64,000 nucleotides of DNA from Saprospiraceae bacterium. Its GTDB lineage: Bacteria > Bacteroidota > Bacteroidia > Chitinophagales > Saprospiraceae. Positions 34,989 through 43,304 of the stretch are shown piece after piece (the first letter of the stretch is position 1; the number at the start of each line of letters is the position of its first letter). The stretch is from assembly GCA_020630435.1 (NCBI GenBank), contig JAHDBJ010000001.1:62001-126000 (forward strand). Reading direction: 5' to 3'. Made by a program: the position numbers and the translations under genes. Under the pieces are notes generated by a model. The model saw nothing but the letters and a program-made list of their open reading frames with translations. It was not told the origin of the DNA and ran no database searches.

Positions 34989-35660
34989 ATGAAAACGTCC
35001 AAGTTAAAAAATATTATACTATCAATATTCATTTCTTTTGCTTTTCAATATAATGCTAATGCGGTTTGTACTTATGCTTCTCCTTTGGAGGGTAGTGAAT
35101 TTCAAATTGGTAATATGATTAGTTGGAGTACCGCAGCAGAATATGAAAGCAAATTATTCATTATTGAAAAATCAGAAAATGGAATTGATTTTGAAACCGT
35201 TGGTAAATTAGAGGCCGCTGGTCACTCTACCGCAATTAAAGAATATCAATTTCTAGATATTAATGCTAAGGAAGTCTTTACTATGTATCGTCTCAAATTG
35301 GTTAATTCAGATGGCTCTCATAGTTTTTCAAGAATTGCAATCGTTCAAAAAACAATGGAGAATAACTTCATGATAGTTGCAATGAGTTCAACAATAGTTA
35401 ATGAAACATTTGAAGCTCAAATAGATGCTACTAAAAAAATGGAGGCATCATACCAGCTTTTAAATCTAAAAAATGAAGTTTTAATAGAAGATAAAATATC
35501 ACTTATCAATGGCTTATCTAATTTAATAATAGATACAAAAGATTTAAAAGAAGGCACATACAAATTAAATATTCAAGTAGATTCAGAAGTAGAGCGTTTA
35601 GTCCTTAGAAAGACATTGGATGCTGTTCAAAAGGACAACTTTGCAAGTAAAAGCAAGTAG
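34989..35660 (+). CDS. exported fibronectin-like surface protein, unknown function
   Basis: The start at 34989 gives signal peptide MKTSKLKNIILSIFISFAFQYNANA; a longer in-frame start at 34890 would bury it. Residues 30-125 have the pattern ISWSTAAEYESKLFIIEKSENGIDFETVGK ... YQFLDINAKEVFTMYRLKLVNSDGSHSFSRIAIV. This is the W-x-T-x-x-E / IE-x-S-x-D/N-G-x-x-F / YRL-x-x-x-x-x-D-G domain that precedes T9SS sorting domains in many Bacteroidota proteins. The C-terminal 90 residues resemble a shortened sorting domain (SNLIIDTKDLKEGTYKLNIQV) but lack a basic end of the usual form. The function is unknown. Confidence 0.75.
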   Translation: MKTSKLKNIILSIFISFAFQYNANAVCTYASPLEGSEFQIGNMISWSTAAEYESKLFIIEKSENGIDFETVGKLEAAGHSTAIKEYQFLDINAKEVFTMYRLKLVNSDGSHSFSRIAIVQKTMENNFMIVAMSSTIVNETFEAQIDATKKMEASYQLLNLKNEVLIEDKISLINGLSNLIIDTKDLKEGTYKLNIQVDSEVERLVLRKTLDAVQKDNFASKSK

Positions 35661-35663
35661 CAC

Positions 35664-36353
35664 TTATAATATAAATCTTATAAACTTTATTTTTCGACCC
35701 TCCGCTAAGTGCATCAATTCATAATGTGTTTTGATTTCCAATTCAGGAAACTCTAGCGGCTTAGCGTAAATATCATTTTCATAATAAAGTAGATTCGTTT
35801 TTTGATCCTCTCCTAGTACTTCTAGTGTAAAATCATACAATTCTTTTGAATCCGTTTTGAGTTGTACGATTCCTTGAGGTACTAGGATTTTTCTATATTC
35901 ATCCAAAAAGTATGAAGCTGTTAATCTGCGATTCGATTTACTTTCTTTTAAAAATGGATCAGGAAAAGTAATCCAAATTTCGTCAATTTCATCTTTATCA
36001 AAAAAATAAGCAATCCGTTCAATCTGAGTTCTTAAGAAAGCCACATTCGCCAGATTTTCTCGTAAGGCGACCCTCGCACCTTTCCATATTCTAGCGCCTT
36101 TAATATCTACTCCAATAAAGTTACGATTTGGATATTGACGAGCAAGATTTAAGGTATATTCACCTCCACCACAAGCCAATTCTAAGGTTATAGGATTTTC
36201 ATTTTTGAAATGTAACAATTTCCACTTGCCTTTTAGGTCTATCGGTTCTCGGTTAACCCCTACCAATTCTGGTTTTTTAGCATCAAAGCATTGGTAAACA
36301 TTTGGAAAAGTTTCTAAATCCGCAAATCGTCCTAATTTATTTCTATTACTCAA
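35664..36353 (-). CDS. trmB: tRNA (guanosine(46)-N7)-methyltransferase
   Basis: A class-I SAM methyltransferase forming m7G46 in tRNA. Motifs are TLELACGGGEYTLNLA (SAM loop), FIGVDIKGARIWKGA, and WITFPDPFLKESKSNRRLTASYFL with the catalytic Asp and FPDP. No ATG exists in frame upstream. Candidate starts are TTG at 36353 (SNRNKLGRFADLETFPN, matching the usual N-terminus) and TTG at 36389, 3 nt after the preceding gene. I choose 36353 (229 residues) by family similarity; the extra 12 residues of the longer form look non-conserved. The upstream GH3 fusion gene ends in the same frame, so coupling is possible. Confidence 0.92.
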   Translation of the reverse strand: MSNRNKLGRFADLETFPNVYQCFDAKKPELVGVNREPIDLKGKWKLLHFKNENPITLELACGGGEYTLNLARQYPNRNFIGVDIKGARIWKGARVALRENLANVAFLRTQIERIAYFFDKDEIDEIWITFPDPFLKESKSNRRLTASYFLDEYRKILVPQGIVQLKTDSKELYDFTLEVLGEDQKTNLLYYENDIYAKPLEFPELEIKTHYELMHLAEGRKIKFIRFIL

Positions 36354-36392
36354 AATATTTTTTTTAAAAGCAAAAATAGAAAAAACCAAAAA

Positions 36393-39356
36393 TTAACTTC
36401 CTATTGCGTTATATATTGTTTCTTGAATCCTAGGGCGAATATCTTTTTTATTTAATTTAAAATTATTCATACTTGGATAAGTACGATTAGATAAAAATAA
36501 ATAAATCAAATTATGGTCAGGATCTGCCCAAGCAGAGATTCCTGTAAAACCTAAATGTCCAAAAGTACTATATGAAGCCTTTTGAGAAACATTTTGACTT
36601 TTAAACGAATCCATTTCTCGCATATCAAAGCCTATTCCTCTCCTAGAACTACTCGGATAACGACTTGTAAACAAAGCTACCGTCTCTGGTCGAATGTATT
36701 GTTTCCCTCCATAGTAACCTTTATTTAATAGCATCTGCATGATAACTGCTAAGTCATTAGCTGTACCAAATAATCCTGCATGACCACTTAATCCATCTAA
36801 CATTGCTGCGCCCATATCATGTACTGTCCCTTGTACACGTTGGCGACGAAAATAGTTGTCATTTTCTGTAGGAACGATTTTAGTTTTTGACAATCGGTCT
36901 AGGGGCCGATAAGTCATTGTGGTTAAACCCATTGGTAAATAAAAATGCTTACGAGTATATTCATCTATAGTTTGTCCCGTAATTTCTTTAACAATTTCTG
37001 CTAACATATAAAAGCCCAAATCACTGTATTTATAAGCATTAGTTGATCGTAATTCAGATTCAAATATCTGCTTCCAAATTTCATCTACATAAGCATTTTT
37101 CATGTAGAGTTTATCGGTTACTTGCATACTAAAATCTTTGGTCTTAGTCTTCTTATACAATTTTGTAAGAGGACGTGGATTTCGCTTGCTTTTCGTAATG
37201 GTTTCTTTATAAAAAGGTATCCAAGCCTTTAATCCTGCATGATGCGCCATTACATCTTTAATAATAAGGTTTTCTTTATTACTTCCTTTTGCTGCGGGTA
37301 AATACTGCCCAATTGTTCCATAAATATCAATCTTTCCTTCATCATAAAGTTTCATAATAGCAAGGGTGGTAGCCGCAATTTTAGTCACTGAAGCTAAATC
37401 AAAAACAGCATCATTTTTCATTGCTTTTTTCTTGGCATAAGTATGATAACCAAATCCTTTATTGAATACCACTTTGTTATCTTTTGCAACTAAAACTACA
37501 CAGCCTGGTGTTGCTTTAATATTAATCGCTTCTTGCGCAATTGTTTCAATTTTAGCGATACTATCCTTATTCATACCTACATTTTCGGGTCTATCATATC
37601 TTAGTCGCTGCAAAGCAGTTGTCATAATACCGTCTCCAAACTGACTTTTATCCGAAGCGGTTACTGGTAATTTCCCATTTAATCCAAAGACCCCAAATAA
37701 TCCTTCTGCTGCGGCTTCTTGTAATAAGATATCATCATCTTCATCAAAAGCCATTAACACATTTTCAATATTATCAAAATATTTTAAACTATATGGATTC
37801 CCAAAGAGGGTTAAGATTACTTTAGTTTCTTTTTGTAAATTTTCTAAAAAAGTAATCATACTTTGTTTTATGCCAAATCCCTTAGAAGGAGAATTGCTTA
37901 AGCCTTGAATATCTACAATAACCGTATCATATTTCTTCAATTGGCTAATTAAATTCGTAGCTGGTTCACTACCAGAATTATAAAACGCAATAGATGCATA
38001 TTTTCCTAATCGTTTTTGAAATGCTGTACGAGCTGTTTTTCCAATCGTCAATGAAGCAATTTTTGTATTGCTTAAATCTTTAAACGGCACTAAACCATCT
38101 GCATTTCGGACTAGTGTCAAGGCATTTTCATACAGCTTTTTCTTTAGTCTTTTAGCTCCTGCATGATTTAATTCTCGCTTTATGTCTTTTACTTGTATAG
38201 GTTGGTAATTATAAAGCCCTAAACGATATTTTGCATCCAAAATCTTTTTTACACTATTAAATACTTGTGTACTGTCTAAATCTCCAGCTAAAATGGCTGC
38301 CTTAATCTCTTTTGCTGCAGCAGGTAAATTTTCAGGCAAAAGCAATATATCGTTACCAGCCTTTAATGCTTCTACTTCTAATTTTCCAGGTTGATGATGT
38401 TTCGTAACCCCTTTCATTCCCAAACCATCTGTAAATAATAATCCGTCATACCCAATTTTATCTTTTAATATTCCTGTTACTGTTTTTTTAGAGAGGGTAG
38501 AAGGTCGATTGGCTGTATTGTCAAAAGTTGGGATAAATAGATGTGCGACCATCATACTTCCAACGCCGTGTTGAGAAAGTAATTTAAACGGAAATAACTC
38601 AATATTTTCTAAGCGGACAGAGTCGTGTAAAATTTGAGGTAAATCATAGTGAGAGTCTACATCTGTATCACCATGTCCTGGAAAATGTTTAGCACAGGAT
38701 AAGACCATATTATCTTCCATACCCTTCATATACATATAGCCTTTGGCCGCTACATTGTATTTATCCTCCCCAAATGAACGGGTATTGATAACAGGATTAT
38801 TTGGATTATTATTAACATCAACTACAGGGGCAAAGTTAACATGAACCCCTAATCGTCGGAGCTGCCATGCAACTTCCTTCCCCATATCATAGAGCAAATG
38901 ATTATTTTGAATTGCTCCAAGTGTCAATTGCTTTGGGAAACTAATCGATTTTTTTTTAAGTCGCATCCCTAGCCCCCATTCTGCATCCATCGCTATCATC
39001 AACGGCACTTTCTTGGAAAGTGCTTGGTAAGTATTGGTTAGCTCCGCCTGCTTTTCGGGTGTTCCTTGAAAAAAGGTTAAGCCTCCAACTTTGTATTTTG
39101 TAATAGCCTCTTTAACTTGTGCGATATGTTCTGCACCTAAATTAGAATGTGCTCTGATATTAAATAATTGTCCTATTTTCTCTTCTAGAGTCAAGGTATA
39201 ATATTTATTTTCTACCCATTCCATGCGAGCCTTCCTTGCTTCTTCAGCAGCTTTTAATGCGGTCTCATCTCCTCTATCTTTTTGTTTATGATTATTTAAG
39301 GGAAAATAAAAGATAGTCATTAAAAAAGGGAGGAGTATTCCTAATTTCACTTTCAT
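36393..39356 (-). CDS. bifunctional GH3 beta-N-acetylhexosaminidase-like / serine beta-lactamase-fold fusion
   Basis: A 987-residue exported protein. The N-terminal GH3 domain (about 50-390) has the NagZ-type loop KHFPGHGDTDVDSH (223-236, with the catalytic His/Asp) and nucleophile Asp310 in LLFTDGLGMKG. A GH3 C-terminal alpha/beta domain spans about 400-570. A class C beta-lactamase-like domain follows (about 590-985) with SxxK at Ser656-Val-Thr-Lys659, YSD at 777-779 and HLGFTG at 934-939. This fusion is known in Bacteroidota and suggests peptidoglycan recycling or remodelling: removal of GlcNAc plus a peptidase/esterase step. A signal-like hydrophobic segment (6-20) indicates export. All active-site residues I can see are intact. 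Confidence 0.92.
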   Translation of the reverse strand: MKVKLGILLPFLMTIFYFPLNNHKQKDRGDETALKAAEEARKARMEWVENKYYTLTLEEKIGQLFNIRAHSNLGAEHIAQVKEAITKYKVGGLTFFQGTPEKQAELTNTYQALSKKVPLMIAMDAEWGLGMRLKKKSISFPKQLTLGAIQNNHLLYDMGKEVAWQLRRLGVHVNFAPVVDVNNNPNNPVINTRSFGEDKYNVAAKGYMYMKGMEDNMVLSCAKHFPGHGDTDVDSHYDLPQILHDSVRLENIELFPFKLLSQHGVGSMMVAHLFIPTFDNTANRPSTLSKKTVTGILKDKIGYDGLLFTDGLGMKGVTKHHQPGKLEVEALKAGNDILLLPENLPAAAKEIKAAILAGDLDSTQVFNSVKKILDAKYRLGLYNYQPIQVKDIKRELNHAGAKRLKKKLYENALTLVRNADGLVPFKDLSNTKIASLTIGKTARTAFQKRLGKYASIAFYNSGSEPATNLISQLKKYDTVIVDIQGLSNSPSKGFGIKQSMITFLENLQKETKVILTLFGNPYSLKYFDNIENVLMAFDEDDDILLQEAAAEGLFGVFGLNGKLPVTASDKSQFGDGIMTTALQRLRYDRPENVGMNKDSIAKIETIAQEAINIKATPGCVVLVAKDNKVVFNKGFGYHTYAKKKAMKNDAVFDLASVTKIAATTLAIMKLYDEGKIDIYGTIGQYLPAAKGSNKENLIIKDVMAHHAGLKAWIPFYKETITKSKRNPRPLTKLYKKTKTKDFSMQVTDKLYMKNAYVDEIWKQIFESELRSTNAYKYSDLGFYMLAEIVKEITGQTIDEYTRKHFYLPMGLTTMTYRPLDRLSKTKIVPTENDNYFRRQRVQGTVHDMGAAMLDGLSGHAGLFGTANDLAVIMQMLLNKGYYGGKQYIRPETVALFTSRYPSSSRRGIGFDMREMDSFKSQNVSQKASYSTFGHLGFTGISAWADPDHNLIYLFLSNRTYPSMNNFKLNKKDIRPRIQETIYNAIGS

Positions 39357-39401
39357 ATTTTTTAAACGATGATAAAAGACGGATGGTTTCTTATAATAAA
39401 T

Positions 39402-40532
39402 TTAAAATCCAAAGGCTGATTTCATTTTATCATAAATAGCTGTATTTTCATAAATACCACTAAAAGCCTCTGATCCTGGTCCATATGCAAATACAGGAAT
39501 CATTACCGCTGTGTGATAATCCGTTGTGAAGGCAGTCACTAAACTATCTCTAGTAGATCCTTTATTAATTGCATAGCCCCCTGTTTCATGATCTGCCGTT
39601 ACAATCACTAAAGTTTCTCCATCTTCTTTTGCATACTTTAATACTTCACCAATCACATTATCGAATTCGATCATTTCAGTAACAATATAATCAGAGTTAT
39701 TGGCATGCCCTCCCCAATCAATTTGAGATCCTTCTATCATTAAGAAAAAACCTTTATCACTCCTATTATCTAAAAAATCTAATGTTTTGAGTGTTGCAGG
39801 CATTAAGTAATCTCGTCCTTGAGCGACAGGTAATGGATCTTTATTAGCCGTAAGGTATCCAAATTTTTTCGTTTTATCGATCTGAATATCCTCTAAATCT
39901 TTTTCAAAAAAATCGGACATCACATATCCTTTAGCTCTCAATTCTGCATATAAATCTCTATCATCACTTTCTCTGTTGTTAAAGAATTTTTTGCCTCCCC
40001 CTATAAAAATATCAATATCCGTTTTCAAAAAATCAGCCGCAATTTCTTCATACATTCTCCGTTGTTTTTGATGAGCTATAAAAGATCCTGGAGTAGCATG
40101 AACAATTGTAGATGTTGCTACCATCCCTGTTGCCAAACCATTTTCTTCTGCTTCTTCTAAAATTGTTTTGATAGGAATCGTATCATGATCTACACCAATC
40201 GCTCCGTTATATGTTTTCACACCACAAGCAAAGGCTGTTGCTCCTGCCGCTGAATCTGTAACAAGATTATCATAGGCATATGATTTATGTAAGCCTGTAA
40301 TTGGAAATTTTTCTAAATTTAATTTATTCCCATTCATATACATCCCTGCTGTAATCTGTGTCAAGCCCATCCCATCACCAACCAGTAAGATGATATTCTT
40401 AGGTTTGGTTTTCATTACTTTGCTGATAGAAGATGTTGGGGTAGTTCTTGAGTTCTGATTATTTGTTGTTGCATTTTTAGGGGTGCATCCAAAGAAAATA
40501 ATAATTGCAAACAGTAGTGTTTTAATATTCAT
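39402..40532 (-). CDS. alkaline phosphatase (lipoprotein)
   Basis: A 376-residue PhoA-fold phosphatase. It carries a lipobox FFGC (Cys16), a Thr/Ser/Asn-rich tether, then NIILLVGDGMGLTQI with metal ligand Asp53 and the nucleophile Ser94 in VTDSAAGATAFACG. Further metal ligands appear in EGSQIDWGGHANNSDY and VTADHETGGY. It hydrolyses phosphomonoesters at the cell envelope, probably for phosphate scavenging. The gene stands 45 nt upstream of the GH3 fusion gene on the same strand, so cotranscription is possible. A Pho-box is not a useful criterion here, and I did not identify one. Confidence 0.93.
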   Translation of the reverse strand: MNIKTLLFAIIIFFGCTPKNATTNNQNSRTTPTSSISKVMKTKPKNIILLVGDGMGLTQITAGMYMNGNKLNLEKFPITGLHKSYAYDNLVTDSAAGATAFACGVKTYNGAIGVDHDTIPIKTILEEAEENGLATGMVATSTIVHATPGSFIAHQKQRRMYEEIAADFLKTDIDIFIGGGKKFFNNRESDDRDLYAELRAKGYVMSDFFEKDLEDIQIDKTKKFGYLTANKDPLPVAQGRDYLMPATLKTLDFLDNRSDKGFFLMIEGSQIDWGGHANNSDYIVTEMIEFDNVIGEVLKYAKEDGETLVIVTADHETGGYAINKGSTRDSLVTAFTTDYHTAVMIPVFAYGPGSEAFSGIYENTAIYDKMKSAFGF

Positions 40533-40619
40533 AGTAAAATGTTTTTAGAATTCAGACTAAAGATATTATTAATGTTTATAGTTTGAAAACAGGAAACATT
40601 TTTTTTAAGTTAAACTTGT

Positions 40620-41714
40620 TCACAATAGCATATATTGTTTCCCTGGAAGCGATTTTACAACGCCTTTAAATTCCAATCCTAGCAATATAGATGCCATTTT
40701 ACTGGGATTCATTTTTGTTTGGAAACTTAAATTATCAATTCCTAATGTTTCACTTTCAGCTAGTAAAATTGTAACCAAACGTTCTTCTTTTGATAAGTCA
40801 ATAAATAACTTTTTTTGAATAATTTTTTCAGTATCCATTTCATCCCATCGCATAATATAACCTATGTCTTTAGACGATTCTATCAAAGCAGCTTTATGGC
40901 ATTTGATTAAATGATTACAACCTACTGAATATTTATCACTTAATCTGCCTGGTACTGCAAAAACATCCTTGTTATACGTATTAGCGATTTCAGCAGTAAT
41001 CATTGAACCTCCACTCCTTGCTGTTTCTACTACAATAAGTGCATCGCACATTCCTGCTATAATTCTATTCCTCATTGGAAAATTTTCACGCTCTGGACCA
41101 ATTTCGCTTGTAAACTCTGTTAATAAACCACCTTGTTCTAGCATTTCCTCTGCAATAGAACGATGATGGAGTGGATAAATCCGCCTCAATCCATGACCTA
41201 GTACTCCTAGGGTATCTATTCCATTTTTGATACATTGTTTATGTGCTGTAATATCAATGCCATAGGCTAAACCACTAATAATAACAGGATCATAAACTTT
41301 TAGCCCTTCAATTAATTCTTCACAAATCAACCGTCCTTTTACTGTTGGCTTTCTAGTTCCTACGATTCCTACTATCCTATGGTGGTTTAAATTAGTATTC
41401 CCTTTATAATAGAGCATAACAGGACAATCATCGTAACGTTTTAATCGTTCTGGATAATTATTATCTAGATAAAATAAAGGTTGAATTCTATGTTTTTCAA
41501 CAAAGGAAAGTTCGTTTTCTGCTAGTACTAAACTTCTTTTATCTACGATATGCTTTACCGTTTTAATACCGATTCCTGGTATTTTTAAAAGGGCTTTTTT
41601 ACTGGTTTTAAATACGGCTTCTGCTCCTCCACAATAACTAATTAAGATTTTAGCTAATTTAGCACCAACACTATAAATTTTAGTAATGGCTATTTTATAA
41701 AGTAAATCGTCCAT
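40620..41714 (-). CDS. dprA: DNA-processing protein DprA
   Basis: A 364-residue RecA loader for natural transformation. An N-terminal helix-hairpin-helix region (KALLKIPGIGIKTVKHI) precedes the Rossmann-like core with GIVGTRKPTVKGRLICEELI, IISGLAYGIDITAHK, FPMRNRIIAGMCDALIVVETARSGGSMITAEIA and DVFAVPGRLSD. A C-terminal winged-helix (about 300-364) ends the protein. DprA binds single-stranded DNA taken up by the cell. It suggests competence but is widespread even in species never shown to transform. A 25-bp palindrome lies in its divergent promoter region. Confidence 0.94.
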   Translation of the reverse strand: MDDLLYKIAITKIYSVGAKLAKILISYCGGAEAVFKTSKKALLKIPGIGIKTVKHIVDKRSLVLAENELSFVEKHRIQPLFYLDNNYPERLKRYDDCPVMLYYKGNTNLNHHRIVGIVGTRKPTVKGRLICEELIEGLKVYDPVIISGLAYGIDITAHKQCIKNGIDTLGVLGHGLRRIYPLHHRSIAEEMLEQGGLLTEFTSEIGPERENFPMRNRIIAGMCDALIVVETARSGGSMITAEIANTYNKDVFAVPGRLSDKYSVGCNHLIKCHKAALIESSKDIGYIMRWDEMDTEKIIQKKLFIDLSKEERLVTILLAESETLGIDNLSFQTKMNPSKMASILLGLEFKGVVKSLPGKQYMLL

Positions 41715-41741
41715 TCTAGGATTAAAATTTGATTAAATTTT

Positions 41742-41766
41742 CTAGTATTTTTACAAAAAATACTAG
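41742..41766. promoter_or_regulatory. 25-bp perfect palindrome between divergent dprA and SH3-protein genes
   Basis: CTAGTATTTTT (41742-41752) is the exact reverse complement of the last 11 nt (41756-41766) around ACA. The flanking genes diverge, so a terminator role is unlikely; it sits 28 nt from the dprA start and 52 nt from the SH3 gene start, where an operator would lie. The binding protein is unknown. Confidence 0.5.
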
Positions 41767-41817
41767 GGAAAACATCTGTTATATAGAGTATATTCTATAG
41801 TCTAATTCCATAATCCA

Positions 41818-42453
41818 ATGGCAAAAAAAAATAGTAATACTAAAAAACGTAAAACGAAATCTTCTAAATCAACATCAAATTTTGGAAAGATGAAAAATAT
41901 ACTAGGGAAAGTTGAAGTACTAATTATTCTTGTTCTTTTAGTTAGTTTTCTAATTTGGGCTGCTAGTAAGTGTAGTAGTAGTAAACGAAGCCTTCAAACA
42001 ATAGAACAACCAGAAAATACGACTACAAAAGATACGACTGCTAATGCCAGTAATCCTACAAGCAATGCTGCTATAGGTGAAATTGATTTACAAAAATTAC
42101 CTCAAAATACTCCACCACCACCAAGTAAAATCATCACAGATAGTTATACGACTTTGTACGTAACCATTGAAGGTCTGAAAGTACGTAAAGAGCCAAAATT
42201 AAATAGTGAAGTTATTGACAAACTCACGTTACATGAACGTGTCAAATTTTTAAATGAACGGACAGACTTTCGTCAAAAAATCAATATTGGGACAGAGTAT
42301 GCTTATGAGCCTTGGGTCAGAATTAAAAGTAAACGAGGGCATAATGGCTGGGTTTATGGTGCAGGTGTTCATTACGACAAATGGGATCGCCTTAAGGAAA
42401 ACACAACTATCCCTAGAGAAGAAACAATAGAAAATATAGAGGATGAAGAATAA
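41818..42453 (+). CDS. membrane-anchored bacterial SH3-domain protein
   Basis: A 211-residue protein with a very basic N-terminus (MAKKNSNTKKRKTKSSK), one membrane span at about 39-52 (VLIILVLLVSFLIWAA), and a Thr/Asn/Pro-rich linker. The SH3_3-type domain is at about 108-185 (TLYVTIEGLKVRKEPKLNSEVIDKLTLHERVKF ... PWVRIKSKRGHNGWVYG). SH3 domains of this kind bind peptidoglycan or proteins in the periplasm. An acidic tail follows. The gene converges on the TPR lipoprotein gene with only 1 nt between stops. Confidence 0.82.
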   Translation: MAKKNSNTKKRKTKSSKSTSNFGKMKNILGKVEVLIILVLLVSFLIWAASKCSSSKRSLQTIEQPENTTTKDTTANASNPTSNAAIGEIDLQKLPQNTPPPPSKIITDSYTTLYVTIEGLKVRKEPKLNSEVIDKLTLHERVKFLNERTDFRQKINIGTEYAYEPWVRIKSKRGHNGWVYGAGVHYDKWDRLKENTTIPREETIENIEDEE

Positions 42454-42454
42454 A

Positions 42455-42898
42455 CTATTTCTTTTTAAATCTATTCAATCTTTTTTTAGCAAAGTCCATT
42501 GAGCCTTTATCTGCTTGTAACGCCAAGCAGTTCTCTAAGGCTTGTTGCGCCTCGTCAAAACGACCGTTTTCATAATAACATTTCCCTAAATACCCATAGC
42601 TCCATGCTTGTATCGTTGTAGCATTTTTAATATTTGTTCCCTTTTGTAAAAAAGGAATCGCTTCAATTGTTTGTCCCATATCCGCTAAGGCTCGACCAAA
42701 AAAAAGGTTAGCTTGAGGATCGTCACTATCTTTATTCAATAGGGTTTTTGCTAGGGCATTCACCTTCCCAAAATCACCTTCCATATAGTAGTCTTCTATT
42801 GTTTTTTCTTGACTATACGCTTTTGGTTTATCGGTTTTACAAGACCAACAAAAAATTGTAATAAAACAGAAAAAAACTATTTTTAAGTTCCTAGACAT
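42455..42898 (-). CDS. TPR lipoprotein
   Basis: A 147-residue exported protein with lipobox-like CWSC (Cys20). About three TPR units follow (YYMEGDFGKVNALAKTLLNKDSDDPQANLFFGRALADMGQTIEAIPFLQKG; YGYLGKCYYENGRFDEAQQALENCLALQ). A scaffold role in the periplasm or outer membrane is likely. Its ATG overlaps by 1 nt the stop of the small coiled-coil gene upstream, which indicates translational coupling. Confidence 0.82.
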   Translation of the reverse strand: MSRNLKIVFFCFITIFCWSCKTDKPKAYSQEKTIEDYYMEGDFGKVNALAKTLLNKDSDDPQANLFFGRALADMGQTIEAIPFLQKGTNIKNATTIQAWSYGYLGKCYYENGRFDEAQQALENCLALQADKGSMDFAKKRLNRFKKK

Positions 42899-43191
42899 TA
42901 TTGATTCGCTTTTAGAGCTTCTAATTCTTTTTTCAAAGCTTCGTTCTCCTTTTTCAAATCCTCAATTTCATATTTTTTTTGTTTAATAACTTCTTCTAAT
43001 TCTATGATACCTGCCTCTTCTGGATTTACTGCGGGTGTTGTACTCTTGCTCCCTCCAAATAGATTTTTAATATTTTGAATACCGTCTTCTCCTCTGATAT
43101 AGGATGCAGCAATATATGCTAAGGGGGCAACTATTAGTAAAAATATAATCAATCTTGTAAATCCTGTTGCTCGTACTTTTTGATTTGACAT
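42898..43191 (-). CDS. small membrane protein with C-terminal coiled coil
   Basis: A 97-residue protein. Its single membrane span is at about 12-30 (RLIIFLLIVAPLAYIAASYI), then a linker, then a heptad-rich helix from about 60 to 97 (IELEEVIKQKKYEIEDLKKENEALKKELEALKANQ) that should form a coiled coil. No family recognised. It is coupled to the TPR lipoprotein gene downstream, so the two may work together in the envelope. Confidence 0.75.
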   Translation of the reverse strand: MSNQKVRATGFTRLIIFLLIVAPLAYIAASYIRGEDGIQNIKNLFGGSKSTTPAVNPEEAGIIELEEVIKQKKYEIEDLKKENEALKKELEALKANQ

Positions 43192-43304
43192 AATGCTATT
43201 TATTTTATTGTTGGAATTTTAGTCTTTTCTTATTCCCACAAAATTAAGCCTTTTGTGATAAAGAATGTATATTGTTTCGACTACATCACTTAAATATAAG
43301 ATCT

